Below, piece after piece: positions 34,584 through 42,376 of a stretch of DNA of 59,873 nucleotides. The position numbers and the translations under genes were made by a program. Location: assembly GCA_900319485.1 (NCBI GenBank), contig ONOQ01000005.1, positions 1-59,873 on the forward strand, read 5' to 3'. The DNA is from an uncultured Bacteroidales bacterium (GTDB lineage: Bacteria > Bacteroidota > Bacteroidia > Bacteroidales > UBA932). The notes beneath the pieces are model-generated. The model made no database searches and had not been told where the DNA came from. It was given only the letters and a program-made list of their open reading frames with translations. Every line of letters begins with the position of its first letter. Positions within the stretch are counted from its first letter, which is position 1.

Positions 34584-35135
34584 TTATTGAGTGTTCTGAT
34601 AATCTTCAAAACTATCCCTATCTATAATATTCTGGTCCAGAAGGAAATTGCGCACCCTCTCCATCTTGGCCAATTCTGCGAATGTATGTGGACGCTCCGG
34701 CATTGTCTCGGTGAGTTTTATGGCACCTCCCGTAATTCTGAAGGAGCCCTCCTCCAAACGAATCGCATAAATACGCAACCAGCAGACGTGTTTCGGACGA
34801 TTCTGTATTCGCGCTTTCTCTTTGTCCAGCATAAGCGCCACTGTTTGCCTATTGTCTAATGGCCTGAATAGCTTCTCCAAATCAGCATCTGGACTCAGGT
34901 CCAGAATCAAGCACTGCAACCTATCAGCATCTTCAATTGTGTCCGAAATAGCCTCGTTCAAATCTGTAATCTTGAAGTACGACTCTAAATCATCTTGGTT
35001 CGCGAGAAAAAACTCTCTTAACCACTCCACGTCATTCCACTGTTCAAAACTATGGAACAACGCATTTTCCGTATCATCTTCGTAACGGACCGCCCACAAA
35101 CGGCCATCACGTGTTATATCATCAAAGTACAACAT
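34584..35135 (-). CDS. Partner of the XRE protein, putative toxin-like protein
   Basis: 183 residues (MLYFDDITRDGRLWAVRYEDD...). The LWAVRYEDDTENALFHSFEQWNDVEWLREFF region recurs in Bacteroidales proteins encoded directly upstream of small XRE genes; RelE-like features are suspected but no catalytic residues are evident. It is preceded by a recognisable promoter (35152-35183) and a 17-bp palindrome, consistent with autoregulation. Function unproved. Confidence 0.65.
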   Translation of the reverse strand: MLYFDDITRDGRLWAVRYEDDTENALFHSFEQWNDVEWLREFFLANQDDLESYFKITDLNEAISDTIEDADRLQCLILDLSPDADLEKLFRPLDNRQTVALMLDKEKARIQNRPKHVCWLRIYAIRLEEGSFRITGGAIKLTETMPERPHTFAELAKMERVRNFLLDQNIIDRDSFEDYQNTQ

Positions 35136-35148
35136 ACTTCAGATACGT

Positions 35149-35283
35149 TTACAAAGGTAGACAAAAGAATTCAAAAATACAACCAACAGTTGTAAAAATC
35201 ACAATTGTCCCCACCCGAAACAGTCGATCTGGTTGGTAAAGATCTATCCTGCCCTCTTCAATTGGTAATAGTTGATTTTCCAT
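35149..35283 (-). pseudogene. Remnant N-terminus of a gene once driven by the P1 promoter
   Basis: A 44-codon frame starts at ATG 35283 (MENQLLPIEEGRIDLYQPD). The first about 20 residues have a RhuM-like flavour (EGRIDLYQPD, then expected ...LEV), but after residue 22 the sequence becomes the promoter region of the 35135 gene. It lies just downstream of a promoter in the duplicated 194-bp element, in the place that jetA occupies in the other copy. Probably the stump of a replaced or deleted gene; family call weak. Confidence 0.4.
35152..35194 (-). promoter_or_regulatory. Promoter and operator palindrome of the XRE pair
   Basis: On the minus strand: GTTG (35180-35183), 20 bases, TACCTTTG (35152-35159). 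The palindrome TACAAC-CAACA-GTTGTA (35178-35194) covers the -33 element, so binding there would block transcription. Confidence 0.65.
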
Positions 35284-35310
35284 ACTTCTAAGTATTAATA
35301 AACAATTGCC

Positions 35311-35504
35311 CGCAAGATAAGGATACATATCCGTTTCATCAAAAGGGAAACGTTTAAGTTATAAAGCGCTGAAAATGCGGAAGTTAGAGAGTCAACAGAA
35401 ACGGATATTTGCGGCATTTTTGCTTTTATGCCGACGCCCTCCCCCTGATACTCAATGTCTTAGTGCAATTACCCGTTTCTGTTTTAGAGTTTTGCCTAAA
35501 AGCC
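35311..35504 (-). promoter_or_regulatory. Duplicated regulatory element P, copy 1
   Basis: About 80% identical to 50941-51133 (P2). On the minus strand it carries TTTG (35340-35343), exactly 20 bases, TATCTTGC (35312-35319). Three CCGTTTC/GAAACGG words (near 35331, 35395 and 35472) and a GGCAT...ATGCC hairpin are shared by both copies. It abuts the 104-bp palindrome copy C. It now faces only a truncated frame (35149-35283). Confidence 0.7.
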
Positions 35505-35608
35505 GTGGAGGGAACTAACTGATTATCTGCCGATTATGCAAGAACGGTTAGGCCAAACCGCCTAACCGTTTTTGCATATCTTTCTGAGTATCAGGCGTTT
35601 AGCCCCAC
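35505..35608. terminator. Long palindromic element, copy C (104 bp)
   Basis: Same design as copy B; inner stem AACGGTTAGGC/GCCTAACCGTT. It is the only copy not directly 3' of an intact gene; it follows element P1. Confidence 0.8.
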
Positions 35609-35688
35609 GCCCACCTCACTATACCCAAAGCGGAATCGGCACATCTTCAACAACAGACTCATAACAATTCTTTCGAAATCACCAAATA

Positions 35689-35705
35689 TTGGCAAGCCTT
35701 GCCAA
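35689..35705 (+). promoter_or_regulatory. Operator palindrome upstream of the 35756 gene
   Basis: Perfect palindrome TTGGCAAG-C-CTTGCCAA. Directly downstream come TTTG (35708) and, about 21 bases later, CATCTTTG, a promoter-like pair, placing the site just upstream of -33. Confidence 0.6.
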
Positions 35706-35755
35706 CTTTTGGAAAAAGCAGAGGGTCAATGACATCTTTGCAAAAAAGTCACAGT

Positions 35756-36157
35756 ATGCTAAAGAACCGTCATATAAGGCCAGTAGTTCCGGATAGCCGC
35801 CGGGGCTGGTTCCATTTGCCATCAGAGAAGGCCAAACTCTGCCTCAACCCTGCCGAAAGCACCCTCTATCGGCTTTTCCTTGCCCACCCGGAAGGCCTTC
35901 TGTCCGATGACCTGGTGCTACACTGGGATGAACTCTGGGGCATCTATGCCCACGAATCCCGCTTTGACGATCCGGCGCTCCGCGAAGATGCCCTGGTGTC
36001 CCTCTGCTCCGAATCAAAGCGGGTATTCTATTCCAACATCGCCCGCATCAAGCGCAAGTTTGTGGAGGCAATCGGCGCACGTAAGGCCAAGGGATATTAC
36101 ATAAAACGGTATCCCAATGGCCTGTATCGCACCCTAGCAACGCTAAGTTCAGCCTAA
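35756..36157 (+). CDS. Conserved Bacteroidales hypothetical protein
   Basis: 133 residues from ATG 35756 (MLKNRHIRPVVPDSRRG); an in-frame start at 35699 would overlap its own promoter. The core LNPAESTLYRLFLAHPEGLLSDDL ... NIARIKRKFVEAIGARKAKGYYIKR matches a protein type I have seen in Bacteroidales genomes but whose function is not known; the second half looks like a helical nucleic-acid-binding region (basic IARIKRKF). Its last 13 codons are repeated at 37438-37476, as part of a 47-bp direct repeat. Confidence 0.65.
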   Translation: MLKNRHIRPVVPDSRRGWFHLPSEKAKLCLNPAESTLYRLFLAHPEGLLSDDLVLHWDELWGIYAHESRFDDPALREDALVSLCSESKRVFYSNIARIKRKFVEAIGARKAKGYYIKRYPNGLYRTLATLSSA

Positions 36158-36165
36158 ACTTCAAT
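36119..36165 (+). repeat. 47-bp direct repeat, left copy
   Basis: Covers the last codons of the 35756 gene and the bases after its stop. 43 of 47 positions match 37438-37484; the last 29 are identical. Confidence 0.85.
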
Positions 36166-36205
36166 TGTTGCGGGCCGATAACCAACCAGGATAATGCCAA
36201 AGCCC

Positions 36206-36309
36206 GTGGAGGGAACTGACTAATTATCAGTTACTTACGTAAAAGAGGGTGAGCCGACTCGCTCACCCTCCTTTGCGTATCTTACTGTGTATCAGGCACT
36301 TAGCTCCAC
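36206..36309. terminator. Long palindromic element, copy D (104 bp)
   Basis: Between convergent genes (36157 end and 36352 end). Inner stem AGAGGGTGAGC/GCTCACCCTCCT; outer arms GTGGAG/CTCCAC. Confidence 0.82.
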
Positions 36310-36351
36310 GCACCGCCACGGCCCAGCCCGCGTTGTCCGCGCCACCCCGCG

Positions 36352-37377
36352 CTACTCCCCTTCTTTCACAGGCCTTACGGCGTGGCCGTGGCAGCGGTAG
36401 GCGCCGCCTTCGGTGAAGGACATGTTGTCTCCGCAGAGGACCCACGCAAAGCGGGAATGTCCCGGGCTGAGCGTGCTGGACCAGATGCTGAACGAGGAAC
36501 CGGGGCCGCCGAAGCCCACTTTTGCGCCGGTGGCAGGGAAAAACAGCGTTTCCTCGTTGACGGTACTGGTTACCTCGCAGCCGGGGATGCCGTTACGGGT
36601 GGTCCACTTCCAGGTGCAGTTTGCCCTGAGTTCATCCTGATCGGCCTTGGTGGGCATACGCCAGCCGTTACCAAGTTTCACTGCAGCCACATCATCCTCC
36701 GGTTCAAGTTCCAGGATGTTGTCCAGAGTGCCCCAATCCTCGCTGATGCAGTACTTGGTCATTGTGTCGTCAGTGCCCTCGCACCACTTGTAGTGCTCAT
36801 AATCGTAGAGATTGTCGTTCTTTGGATCCAACTCTCCCCAGGCAAAGTAGGCGCCGTATTCTTCTTCGGCCGATGCCCCCAGATTGTATCTGGACCACAG
36901 CAGCCCGGACGGCAGGCCCAGATCCACGGCCTCCGCGGTATACTTCAGATTTGTATTTGCGCCGGTGGTGGTGAAAGTCTTCAGCGCGCCATAATACTGG
37001 ACCTCGTCCAAGAGCAGCACAGCCGTATAATAATAGGTTGTGGACTGCTTCAGGGCCGATATTTCAAAACTGAACCGGCCATCGGCCCCTATAGAAGCCT
37101 CAACCTTGCCGCCCCGATACTTGAGCCACTCCAGAGTGTCTTCCGTTGCGCTCCAGAGGAACCACGCCCGGGCGCCGGAAGAAATCTTCACATCCTCCGC
37201 CACATACCCGTTGAGAGTGGCACCGTACTCCGTGATTCCGCTGGCATCGGCCGTGAAACAAACCGGATTTTCCGTGTTCTCCGGCTCCCCAGTCTCCCAC
37301 ACCTGCTCAGGCACCTCCTCCTTCCTGCCGCAGGAAAAGAGGATGAGGGATAGAAGTATAAAACTCAATCTTTTCAT
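36352..37377 (-). CDS. Lipoprotein with fibronectin-III-like and FISUMP-like domains
   Basis: 341 residues; signal MKRLSFILLSLILFSC (lipobox LFSC). Residues about 40-130 form a Fn3-like domain (ITEYGATLNGYVAED ... ALKQSTTYYYTAVLL). The remainder is of the Fibrobacter-succinogenes major paralogous (FISUMP) type: VDLGLPSGLLWSRYNLGAS, then GNGWRMPTKADQDEL and a C-terminal HGHAVRPVKE. Exported surface protein of unknown role, common in Bacteroidales. The gene and palindrome copy D together sit between 47-bp direct repeats, as if inserted as a cassette. Confidence 0.8.
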   Translation of the reverse strand: MKRLSFILLSLILFSCGRKEEVPEQVWETGEPENTENPVCFTADASGITEYGATLNGYVAEDVKISSGARAWFLWSATEDTLEWLKYRGGKVEASIGADGRFSFEISALKQSTTYYYTAVLLLDEVQYYGALKTFTTTGANTNLKYTAEAVDLGLPSGLLWSRYNLGASAEEEYGAYFAWGELDPKNDNLYDYEHYKWCEGTDDTMTKYCISEDWGTLDNILELEPEDDVAAVKLGNGWRMPTKADQDELRANCTWKWTTRNGIPGCEVTSTVNEETLFFPATGAKVGFGGPGSSFSIWSSTLSPGHSRFAWVLCGDNMSFTEGGAYRCHGHAVRPVKEGE

Positions 37378-37437
37378 AACTCCAAAGGTACAGAATTACC
37401 GGGATTTGAGCAAGAGGGCCGATGACCACGCGCCAAC

Positions 37438-37484
37438 GGCCGGTACCGTACCCTTGCAACGCTAAGTTCAGCCTAAACTTCAAT
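37438..37484 (+). repeat. 47-bp direct repeat, right copy (gene-end remnant)
   Basis: Encodes RYRTLATLSSA and a stop in frame: a stranded 3' end of a 35756-type gene, overlapping the last four codons of the phosphoesterase on the other strand. Confidence 0.85.
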
Positions 37485-38243
37485 CACAGCATCGGCCACA
37501 AAATCCCTGTTCTCTCCGTAGCACACGTAGCCCATCTGGTTACAAAGAAGTTTTGTCTGGCCGATGACCGTTCCGCTGCCCCCGGCATAGTGAGTGTGTC
37601 CATACAGCCAATAATCGGCCCTGTGCTCTTGGATAAAGCTATCCATATCTACCTGAAAGGCCGAATTAAGCACGCCCCCTGGATAACTGTTGAACGCAGC
37701 GCGAACCGTAGGGCAATGATGCGTCACCACTATCTTTGTTTTTGCCGATGATGCATCCAAAGCGGTTCTCAACCAGTCTACACAACGCCGGTTCAGTATA
37801 TCCACATCGTTGGCACAGAACCGTTTCCCATCAAGGACGCCATAGCGGAAATCGTTCATCCCCCGCTGGACCTTCCAAAGAAATACAGGATTAATCCGAG
37901 TCCACAGCGTAGTGAAAAATAACTCCACATCCCCCATCGCCACACTCTTGTTATTGAGATAGCGCACATTTGGCCGATACTGGAACTCATAATCCTCTAT
38001 GGTCTGAGCAATGTCATACCCGCCATAAAACTCGTGATTGCCCGGAACAATGAACGTCTCCTGGAAGTGCTCCGAGCACCAATCGAAAAACGGCCGCTTC
38101 ATCATCTCCATATCCCCAAGATATGATATATCTCCCGCCAGAATCAGGATATCTCCAGCAGGCTTGATTCCTCCTCCCAACTCCAGCAGATTGCGGTTAT
38201 CGGCAAACTCCAGATGCAAATCCGATGCGTATTGAATCTTCAT
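37473..38243 (-). CDS. Calcineurin-like metallophosphoesterase
   Basis: 256 residues. All five metal-site blocks are visible: SDLHLEF (D, H), LAGDISYL (D), PGNHEFY (N, H), VVTHHCP (H) and YGHTHYAGG (H, H). Such enzymes cleave phosphate mono- or diesters, including 2',3'-cyclic nucleotide ends. It follows a truncated phosphoesterase frame (38287-38358) by 43 bases and is probably on the same transcript, driven by operator O1 at 38391. The operator is shared with the AAA+ and RNA ligase genes, so a role in RNA end processing is possible but inferred. The intact gene is likely cytosolic (no signal peptide). Confidence 0.88.
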   Translation of the reverse strand: MKIQYASDLHLEFADNRNLLELGGGIKPAGDILILAGDISYLGDMEMMKRPFFDWCSEHFQETFIVPGNHEFYGGYDIAQTIEDYEFQYRPNVRYLNNKSVAMGDVELFFTTLWTRINPVFLWKVQRGMNDFRYGVLDGKRFCANDVDILNRRCVDWLRTALDASSAKTKIVVTHHCPTVRAAFNSYPGGVLNSAFQVDMDSFIQEHRADYWLYGHTHYAGGSGTVIGQTKLLCNQMGYVCYGENRDFVADAVIEV

Positions 38244-38286
38244 AACGTTTATTATTTCTTTTGTTTTTAACGCTTAAAAAATGTTA

Positions 38287-38358
38287 TTAATCACCTAACC
38301 TCACTCCGATATTTGGATGGCCAAAATGCAAATCGGCCGTAAAGTATATCTGGTTCAT
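38287..38358 (-). pseudogene. Truncated N-terminus of a second phosphoesterase
   Basis: 23 codons from ATG 38358: MNQIYFTADLHFGHPNIG, then VRLGD and stop. FTADLHFGH is the first metal block of a calcineurin-like phosphoesterase of a different subtype from the intact neighbour. It starts 4 bases after the -7 box of promoter O1, so it is the original first gene of this transcript. It may remain as a leader. Confidence 0.65.
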
Positions 38359-38362
38359 AGCG

Positions 38363-38419
38363 CAAATTTACGACCAATTCCGCCCCTCTGCAAATCTTTG
38401 CAAGGTTTGCAACAATTTG
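38363..38419 (-). promoter_or_regulatory. Operator/promoter O1 (phosphoesterase transcript)
   Basis: 29-bp inverted repeat at 38391-38419; on the minus strand CAAATTGTTGC, 7 bases, GCAAAGATTTG. Its final TTTG is the -33 box; exactly 20 bases later comes TAAATTTG (38363-38370). Same geometry as O2, O3 and O4. Confidence 0.82.
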
Positions 38420-38462
38420 TAAATCAATCATTTTCTCCTATTAATAATCTTTTGCAAACATC

Positions 38463-38519
38463 CAAATCTTTGCAAGGTTTGCAAGGATTTGACGGCACCG
38501 GAAGAACTACCGAACTTTG
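38463..38519 (+). promoter_or_regulatory. Operator/promoter O2 (86-residue gene)
   Basis: CAAATCTTTGC, 7 bases, GCAAGGATTTG at 38463-38491, then 20 bases, then GAACTTTG (38512-38519). Confidence 0.82.
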
Positions 38520-38553
38520 CAGAAAAACTTCGGTCAGAAATACAACACAAACA

Positions 38554-38814
38554 ATGAATGACAACCTGATAGATAAACTAGATGAGATGGGGATGCTTCA
38601 CTTTGTAATAGTATCCCTTTTCAGCGCAGAGACGCTAGTGTATGCGGAATCCTGCGAAAAGTCTCTGAAAGGAGTCCGGGAGCTAAGAGCCGAACTGACG
38701 ATGTCGAAATATAAAGACGATTCAAAGATTAAGAATCTTCTTGATGATGCAGAAGAAATCATCAAACGCGATTGGGAACAGTTCAAGAGGCCATCCCAAC
38801 CATCAGTCCGGTAA
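38554..38814 (+). CDS. 86-residue protein of the O-box regulon, unknown function
   Basis: 86 residues from ATG 38554 (MNDNLIDKLDEMGMLHFVIV...); longer frames to 38317 cross the promoter. Predicted mostly helical, acidic N-terminal half, basic C-terminal end (IIKRDWEQFKRPSQPSVR). No family recognised. It has the same operator and promoter geometry as the AAA+ ATPase and RNA ligase genes, so it is probably a functional partner. Its last 32 bases overlap the 3' end of the DUF3307 gene in convergent orientation. Confidence 0.65.
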   Translation: MNDNLIDKLDEMGMLHFVIVSLFSAETLVYAESCEKSLKGVRELRAELTMSKYKDDSKIKNLLDDAEEIIKRDWEQFKRPSQPSVR

Positions 38815-39475
38815 CAAGGGCAATGAAAATGCTCAGCAGGGTGCCTGCAAGAACATATTCGGACTTCCGCGTTTGTGCATCTCCAAAGCGTATGATGGAC
38901 TTAGCGGCAATCAGAAGGCCCAGAGCCTCATAGTGCTGCATCAGCACAAATGCAAGGATTAACCACCGTTCAAGGTTGCCAATTAGCGCTCCAGCATTAA
39001 ACCCTGTTTTGGCATCATCCTCCGGCATATTCACACTGTAGTATCTGAGCATCAGTTTAATGAATATGTTGGCCGGTTTCCAGCATATCAGAACGGCCAC
39101 GGCAACGGCCACTATCCTTGTGGTTATTCCAAACGGAAGGCTCCATACGTTCCTGCAACTCCAAAACATTGACACACTAACTAGAACAAGGACATGAAGA
39201 AACTGGTCTACTGAAAACCAAACAACATTCTCCTCACGATAGGATTTCCACATATCTATTGCGAAATGTGTTACTGCAATAACAAGAGCACACCACCAAA
39301 ACTGCACATCCCAGACAACCAGCCAAGAAAGCGCAAACACAACCAAAGCGTGACTATAATGATATAGGCTACGCCACTTTCTTTCCACCTTGTCCCTGCA
39401 ACCCTTCCTGGTTTGCAACACAAAGTCTGCCACTACGTGAGCCAGTAAAAGACTCAGGAACAATTCAATCCACAT
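38783..39475 (-). CDS. DUF3307 membrane protein
   Basis: 230 residues with about six membrane helices. LLAHVVADFVLQT at the N-terminus and FAIDMWKSY are the DUF3307 marks (conserved His and Asp/Gln). Function unknown. It follows the SatD-like gene by 5 bases and the two genes are commonly found together, so they probably form a regulatory or secretion-related pair. Convergent overlap of 32 bases with the 86-residue gene. Confidence 0.85.
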   Translation of the reverse strand: MWIELFLSLLLAHVVADFVLQTRKGCRDKVERKWRSLYHYSHALVVFALSWLVVWDVQFWWCALVIAVTHFAIDMWKSYREENVVWFSVDQFLHVLVLVSVSMFWSCRNVWSLPFGITTRIVAVAVAVLICWKPANIFIKLMLRYYSVNMPEDDAKTGFNAGALIGNLERWLILAFVLMQHYEALGLLIAAKSIIRFGDAQTRKSEYVLAGTLLSIFIALVTGLMVGMAS

Positions 39476-39480
39476 ACTCT

Positions 39481-40131
39481 TTAAAACTCAAGTTCCTCGA
39501 AATTTCCGATTGCCGCATTCAACAGCCGCCACTGGGCACTGCTGGAACGGGTATTGACAGCTGACTGGTATATTCCCAGGCGATCAGCAATTTCTATCTC
39601 TTTAAAGCCTAGCAATTTATAGAAAACCACCTGAGCCTGCTTTGCCGAATATGAGTCGGCCAGATTCCCTGTCATAGCCACATATGAGTCCAGCAAATTG
39701 CTTAAAGACAACGGGGCCCGGTCCATCTCGAATGCAGTGTAAAGATAATCTTTTCTGCCGATTTTGTCAAGGTTCCTTCCGGAAATATTGATGGCTTTGC
39801 CATTTATGATATCGTCCACTTTATCGGCATAGTTTATATCTGCTATGCCAATAGAGAAGCGGATTCCGTGCCGCTGAAGAAGCTCGTCACAGTCATATCC
39901 TGCGGCTAGCACCTTCACAAACAACTTAATCAAGATAGCAATACGGAGAGAATACCTATATTCCGGGACAAAGCATTCAATGCTATCTCCACGCACAATC
40001 CTGGCCCAGAAACCGGGGTATTCCTTCTCAAAATCTTCAAACAAATCCCCCAACTTACTACGCAGTTTCATCATATCCTGCGTAGACAGCGAGGTAGAAC
40101 GAACCAAGTCCGCCGAAATTGTAGCAACCAT
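39481..40131 (-). CDS. SatD-like regulatory protein with C-terminal HTH
   Basis: 216 residues. N-terminal alpha/beta region (MVATISADLVRSTSLS ... GDSIECFVPEYRYSLRIAIL) resembles SatD-type or nucleotide-cyclase-like folds; the C-terminus KLLGFKEIEIADRLGIYQSAVNTRSSSAQWRLL is a helix-turn-helix like that of sigma-factor region 4. It may bind its own promoter, where two AAATATCAATATTTT-type sites occur. It encodes the only DNA-binding motif within the O-box locus, but its own promoter lacks the O-box. Paired with DUF3307. Confidence 0.6.
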   Translation of the reverse strand: MVATISADLVRSTSLSTQDMMKLRSKLGDLFEDFEKEYPGFWARIVRGDSIECFVPEYRYSLRIAILIKLFVKVLAAGYDCDELLQRHGIRFSIGIADINYADKVDDIINGKAINISGRNLDKIGRKDYLYTAFEMDRAPLSLSNLLDSYVAMTGNLADSYSAKQAQVVFYKLLGFKEIEIADRLGIYQSAVNTRSSSAQWRLLNAAIGNFEELEF

Positions 40132-40155
40132 ATGCCAGATACTCTTACTTTCGGC

Positions 40156-40201
40156 AAAAATATCAATATTTTATTAGATAAACAACAAATATCAATATTT
40201 T
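40156..40201 (-). promoter_or_regulatory. Promoter and paired AT-rich sites of the SatD-like gene
   Basis: Two AAATATCAATATTTT copies (40158-40172 and 40187-40201) frame the promoter. On the minus strand TATTTTTG lies at the inner edge of the first (about 40153-40160). 29 bases between sites, close to three helical turns. Confidence 0.6.
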
Positions 40202-40238
40202 CTATAATATTTTACGATTATCAGGTTTTTATCTGATA

Positions 40239-42356
40239 TTAAGAGAAACCTATCCGGGCCCTATCACCGTGCATCTTCTCTTCTCGGCAAAGCCTTTTTA
40301 TGTCATGAAGATCCGGTCTCTTGCCTTCAAGAACTTCCATGATGGTTGCCTTGCGGATGATATTATCAATTTCACCGCCGCTGAAAGAAAAGTCTGTAGC
40401 CAGCGCCTGAGCATCTTCTTCGGAAAGTGACGGCATCTTGGACAGCCAGATTCGTTTTCGGGCATCCAATGCGGGCTTGTCAAATTTGATTTTGAACAGG
40501 AAACGCCTTTCAAATGCACTATCCAGATTATCGGCCATATTGGTGGTAGCAACGAGGATACCGTCCAGGCGCTCCATCTCTTCCAGGATGATATTCTGGA
40601 TGGTGTTTTCCGTTTGCGCCACGTTGGAGGAGTCGGAGTCCTTACGTTTGGAAAAGATACCGTCGGCCTCATTGAAAAGCAGAATAGGGCGCAGTTCGCT
40701 GTGCTCGCAAATATCTTCATACTTTTTGAAAACGGCTTTGATGAGTTTTTCGCTTTCTCCAAACCAGCAGGACTTGGTGGAACTGATATCCACGTGATAG
40801 ATGGCCCTGCCTGTAGAGCGGGCTATCTGCATCACGCTCTCCGTTTTTCCCGTTCCCGGCGGGCCATAGAGCAAAGCCGCTATCCCTCTTTGCATTCCCC
40901 TTTCTTCCAGGCGCTTACAAAGCGTCACATAATTACTTTCTTGAAGGCTTTTCTCTAACAAGTCAAGTTGCGACTGAATTTCCAATCCAAAATAGAGTTT
41001 CCGTTCCACAATCTTTTCCGGAAGGAAGTAGTCCCTGTCTCCCACTTTTTCCATGAAATTCCGGGCATCATCGCCAAAGAAAAGACGCTTGCCATTATCG
41101 GTGAGCGTGAGTACAGAATTATCAAAAAAGCCCTGCTTGCTGCACTCTACCAGTTTGCCCTTCTGAAGCGGGTGTTCCTCTGCCTTGAACATATGGGACA
41201 TTCTCACCGATTGTGCCTTCGGATAGATGCAGGACAAATCTGACAGCCCGAATGAGCCATCCTCCATACATTCATAACAAACCATATAGAAGAGGAAACG
41301 GTCCAGATCGTCATAATCCATCTCCAGTTTTTCCACAAAAGAAAGACGTGCATTTGCGATTTCCAGGCGGAACAGCTTTTTCTTGATTTCCTCCGAGAAT
41401 CCGGGCCTGTCTTCATCAGCATCCCGATATATTTTGTTGACTGCCGATGCGAAGCCATAGCAGTCGAGGCCTTCTATCGGTTTTATGAAAGCCTGAGCCC
41501 CATCTCCAAGAAAAAGCCTGACGCCTTCATTGGTCAGTTTAACGCTATGTTCCCCTACACCTTCTACCCATCCTTCCTTTAGCAGCGGGTTCTCCAGTTG
41601 CATGATGGAACTCCTAACCGATAACCGCTTCCCCGGAGAATCGAAGATATCCAGAAGTACTTCCAGGAGATCCGTATCCCGGTCTACTCCAGAAGTATAA
41701 TCATTGCAGGCCACATAAAATAACGTCCTGTCCTCAATACCTATCTCTTTTTCTCTCAACGACTTGACCATAACAAATGCCGAGAACGCCTCTTCCAGTT
41801 GCAGGACATTTCCCAGGAGTTCCTGCGTATCCATACCCTCCTTTTTCCTGGAATCGACCATGTTGGCGACAAGGCCACAGAAATCACACTGATCAAGGAC
41901 CTTCTGCTTCTCCGGTTTCGGATTCTGCTTTATCTCTTTTCCTTGCAGGATGGCCTCCAGCACTGTAGGATTCACCCTGTACCGCCGCTTTAAAGGTGAC
42001 CTGGCAATTCCATTTTCCAGCGTCAAGTAGCCGCCCTTTTCCAGGTCGGCCAAAAAACAGTAATACCCCATTACATCCAGCACTGGACAATTGAAATAAT
42101 CGGCCAGATCCGTTATTCCGGTTGACGTTTCCGCAAGATCCCGTTCAAACACAGGAACGAAGGCCAATGCTTCCATCCCTTCCATGCCAGTACACTGGGA
42201 CAGGGCCTTCATAGCATCCAGTGCCTTGTTGATACTTTGATTGGTAAGGCCCTTGCCCTTCAGCATCTTGGAGATGGCATGGATACAGTTGAAGGGGTTG
42301 AGTTTTCCGTCCCGTCCCAGTAAACTCTCCGGCGTATATGTATATCGGCTCGTCAT
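40239..42356 (-). CDS. AAA+ ATPase of the O-box regulon
   Basis: 705 residues from ATG 42356 (MTSRYTYTPESLLGRDG); the frame open to 42407 overlaps its promoter and is not the start. The N-terminal two thirds are helical with winged-helix-like repeats (EALAFVPVFERDLAE; LTDNGKRLFFGDDARNF and a similar VKLTNEGVRLFLGDGAQAF). The C-terminal AAA+ module has Walker A GPPGTGKTE (about residue 497), a Walker B LLFNEADGIF with Asn in place of the first Asp, sensor 1 VATTNMADN and arginine fingers FERRFLFKI. The Asn is unusual for classical AAA+ but occurs in this bacterial subgroup. A remodelling ATPase, maybe regulated by its N-terminal part; substrate unknown. Promoter O3. Confidence 0.82.
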   Translation of the reverse strand: MTSRYTYTPESLLGRDGKLNPFNCIHAISKMLKGKGLTNQSINKALDAMKALSQCTGMEGMEALAFVPVFERDLAETSTGITDLADYFNCPVLDVMGYYCFLADLEKGGYLTLENGIARSPLKRRYRVNPTVLEAILQGKEIKQNPKPEKQKVLDQCDFCGLVANMVDSRKKEGMDTQELLGNVLQLEEAFSAFVMVKSLREKEIGIEDRTLFYVACNDYTSGVDRDTDLLEVLLDIFDSPGKRLSVRSSIMQLENPLLKEGWVEGVGEHSVKLTNEGVRLFLGDGAQAFIKPIEGLDCYGFASAVNKIYRDADEDRPGFSEEIKKKLFRLEIANARLSFVEKLEMDYDDLDRFLFYMVCYECMEDGSFGLSDLSCIYPKAQSVRMSHMFKAEEHPLQKGKLVECSKQGFFDNSVLTLTDNGKRLFFGDDARNFMEKVGDRDYFLPEKIVERKLYFGLEIQSQLDLLEKSLQESNYVTLCKRLEERGMQRGIAALLYGPPGTGKTESVMQIARSTGRAIYHVDISSTKSCWFGESEKLIKAVFKKYEDICEHSELRPILLFNEADGIFSKRKDSDSSNVAQTENTIQNIILEEMERLDGILVATTNMADNLDSAFERRFLFKIKFDKPALDARKRIWLSKMPSLSEEDAQALATDFSFSGGEIDNIIRKATIMEVLEGKRPDLHDIKRLCREEKMHGDRARIGFS

Positions 42357-42376
42357 TCGATGAAGTACTTTTTCTG

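Noticed and set aside
34266-34859. A 197-residue plus-strand frame
   Set aside because: It lies opposite an HTH gene and its partner, both of which have promoter and family support.
36263-36445. 60-residue minus-strand frame over palindrome copy D
   Set aside because: It overlaps the 3' end of the lipoprotein gene and the palindrome; arginine-rich low-complexity translation.
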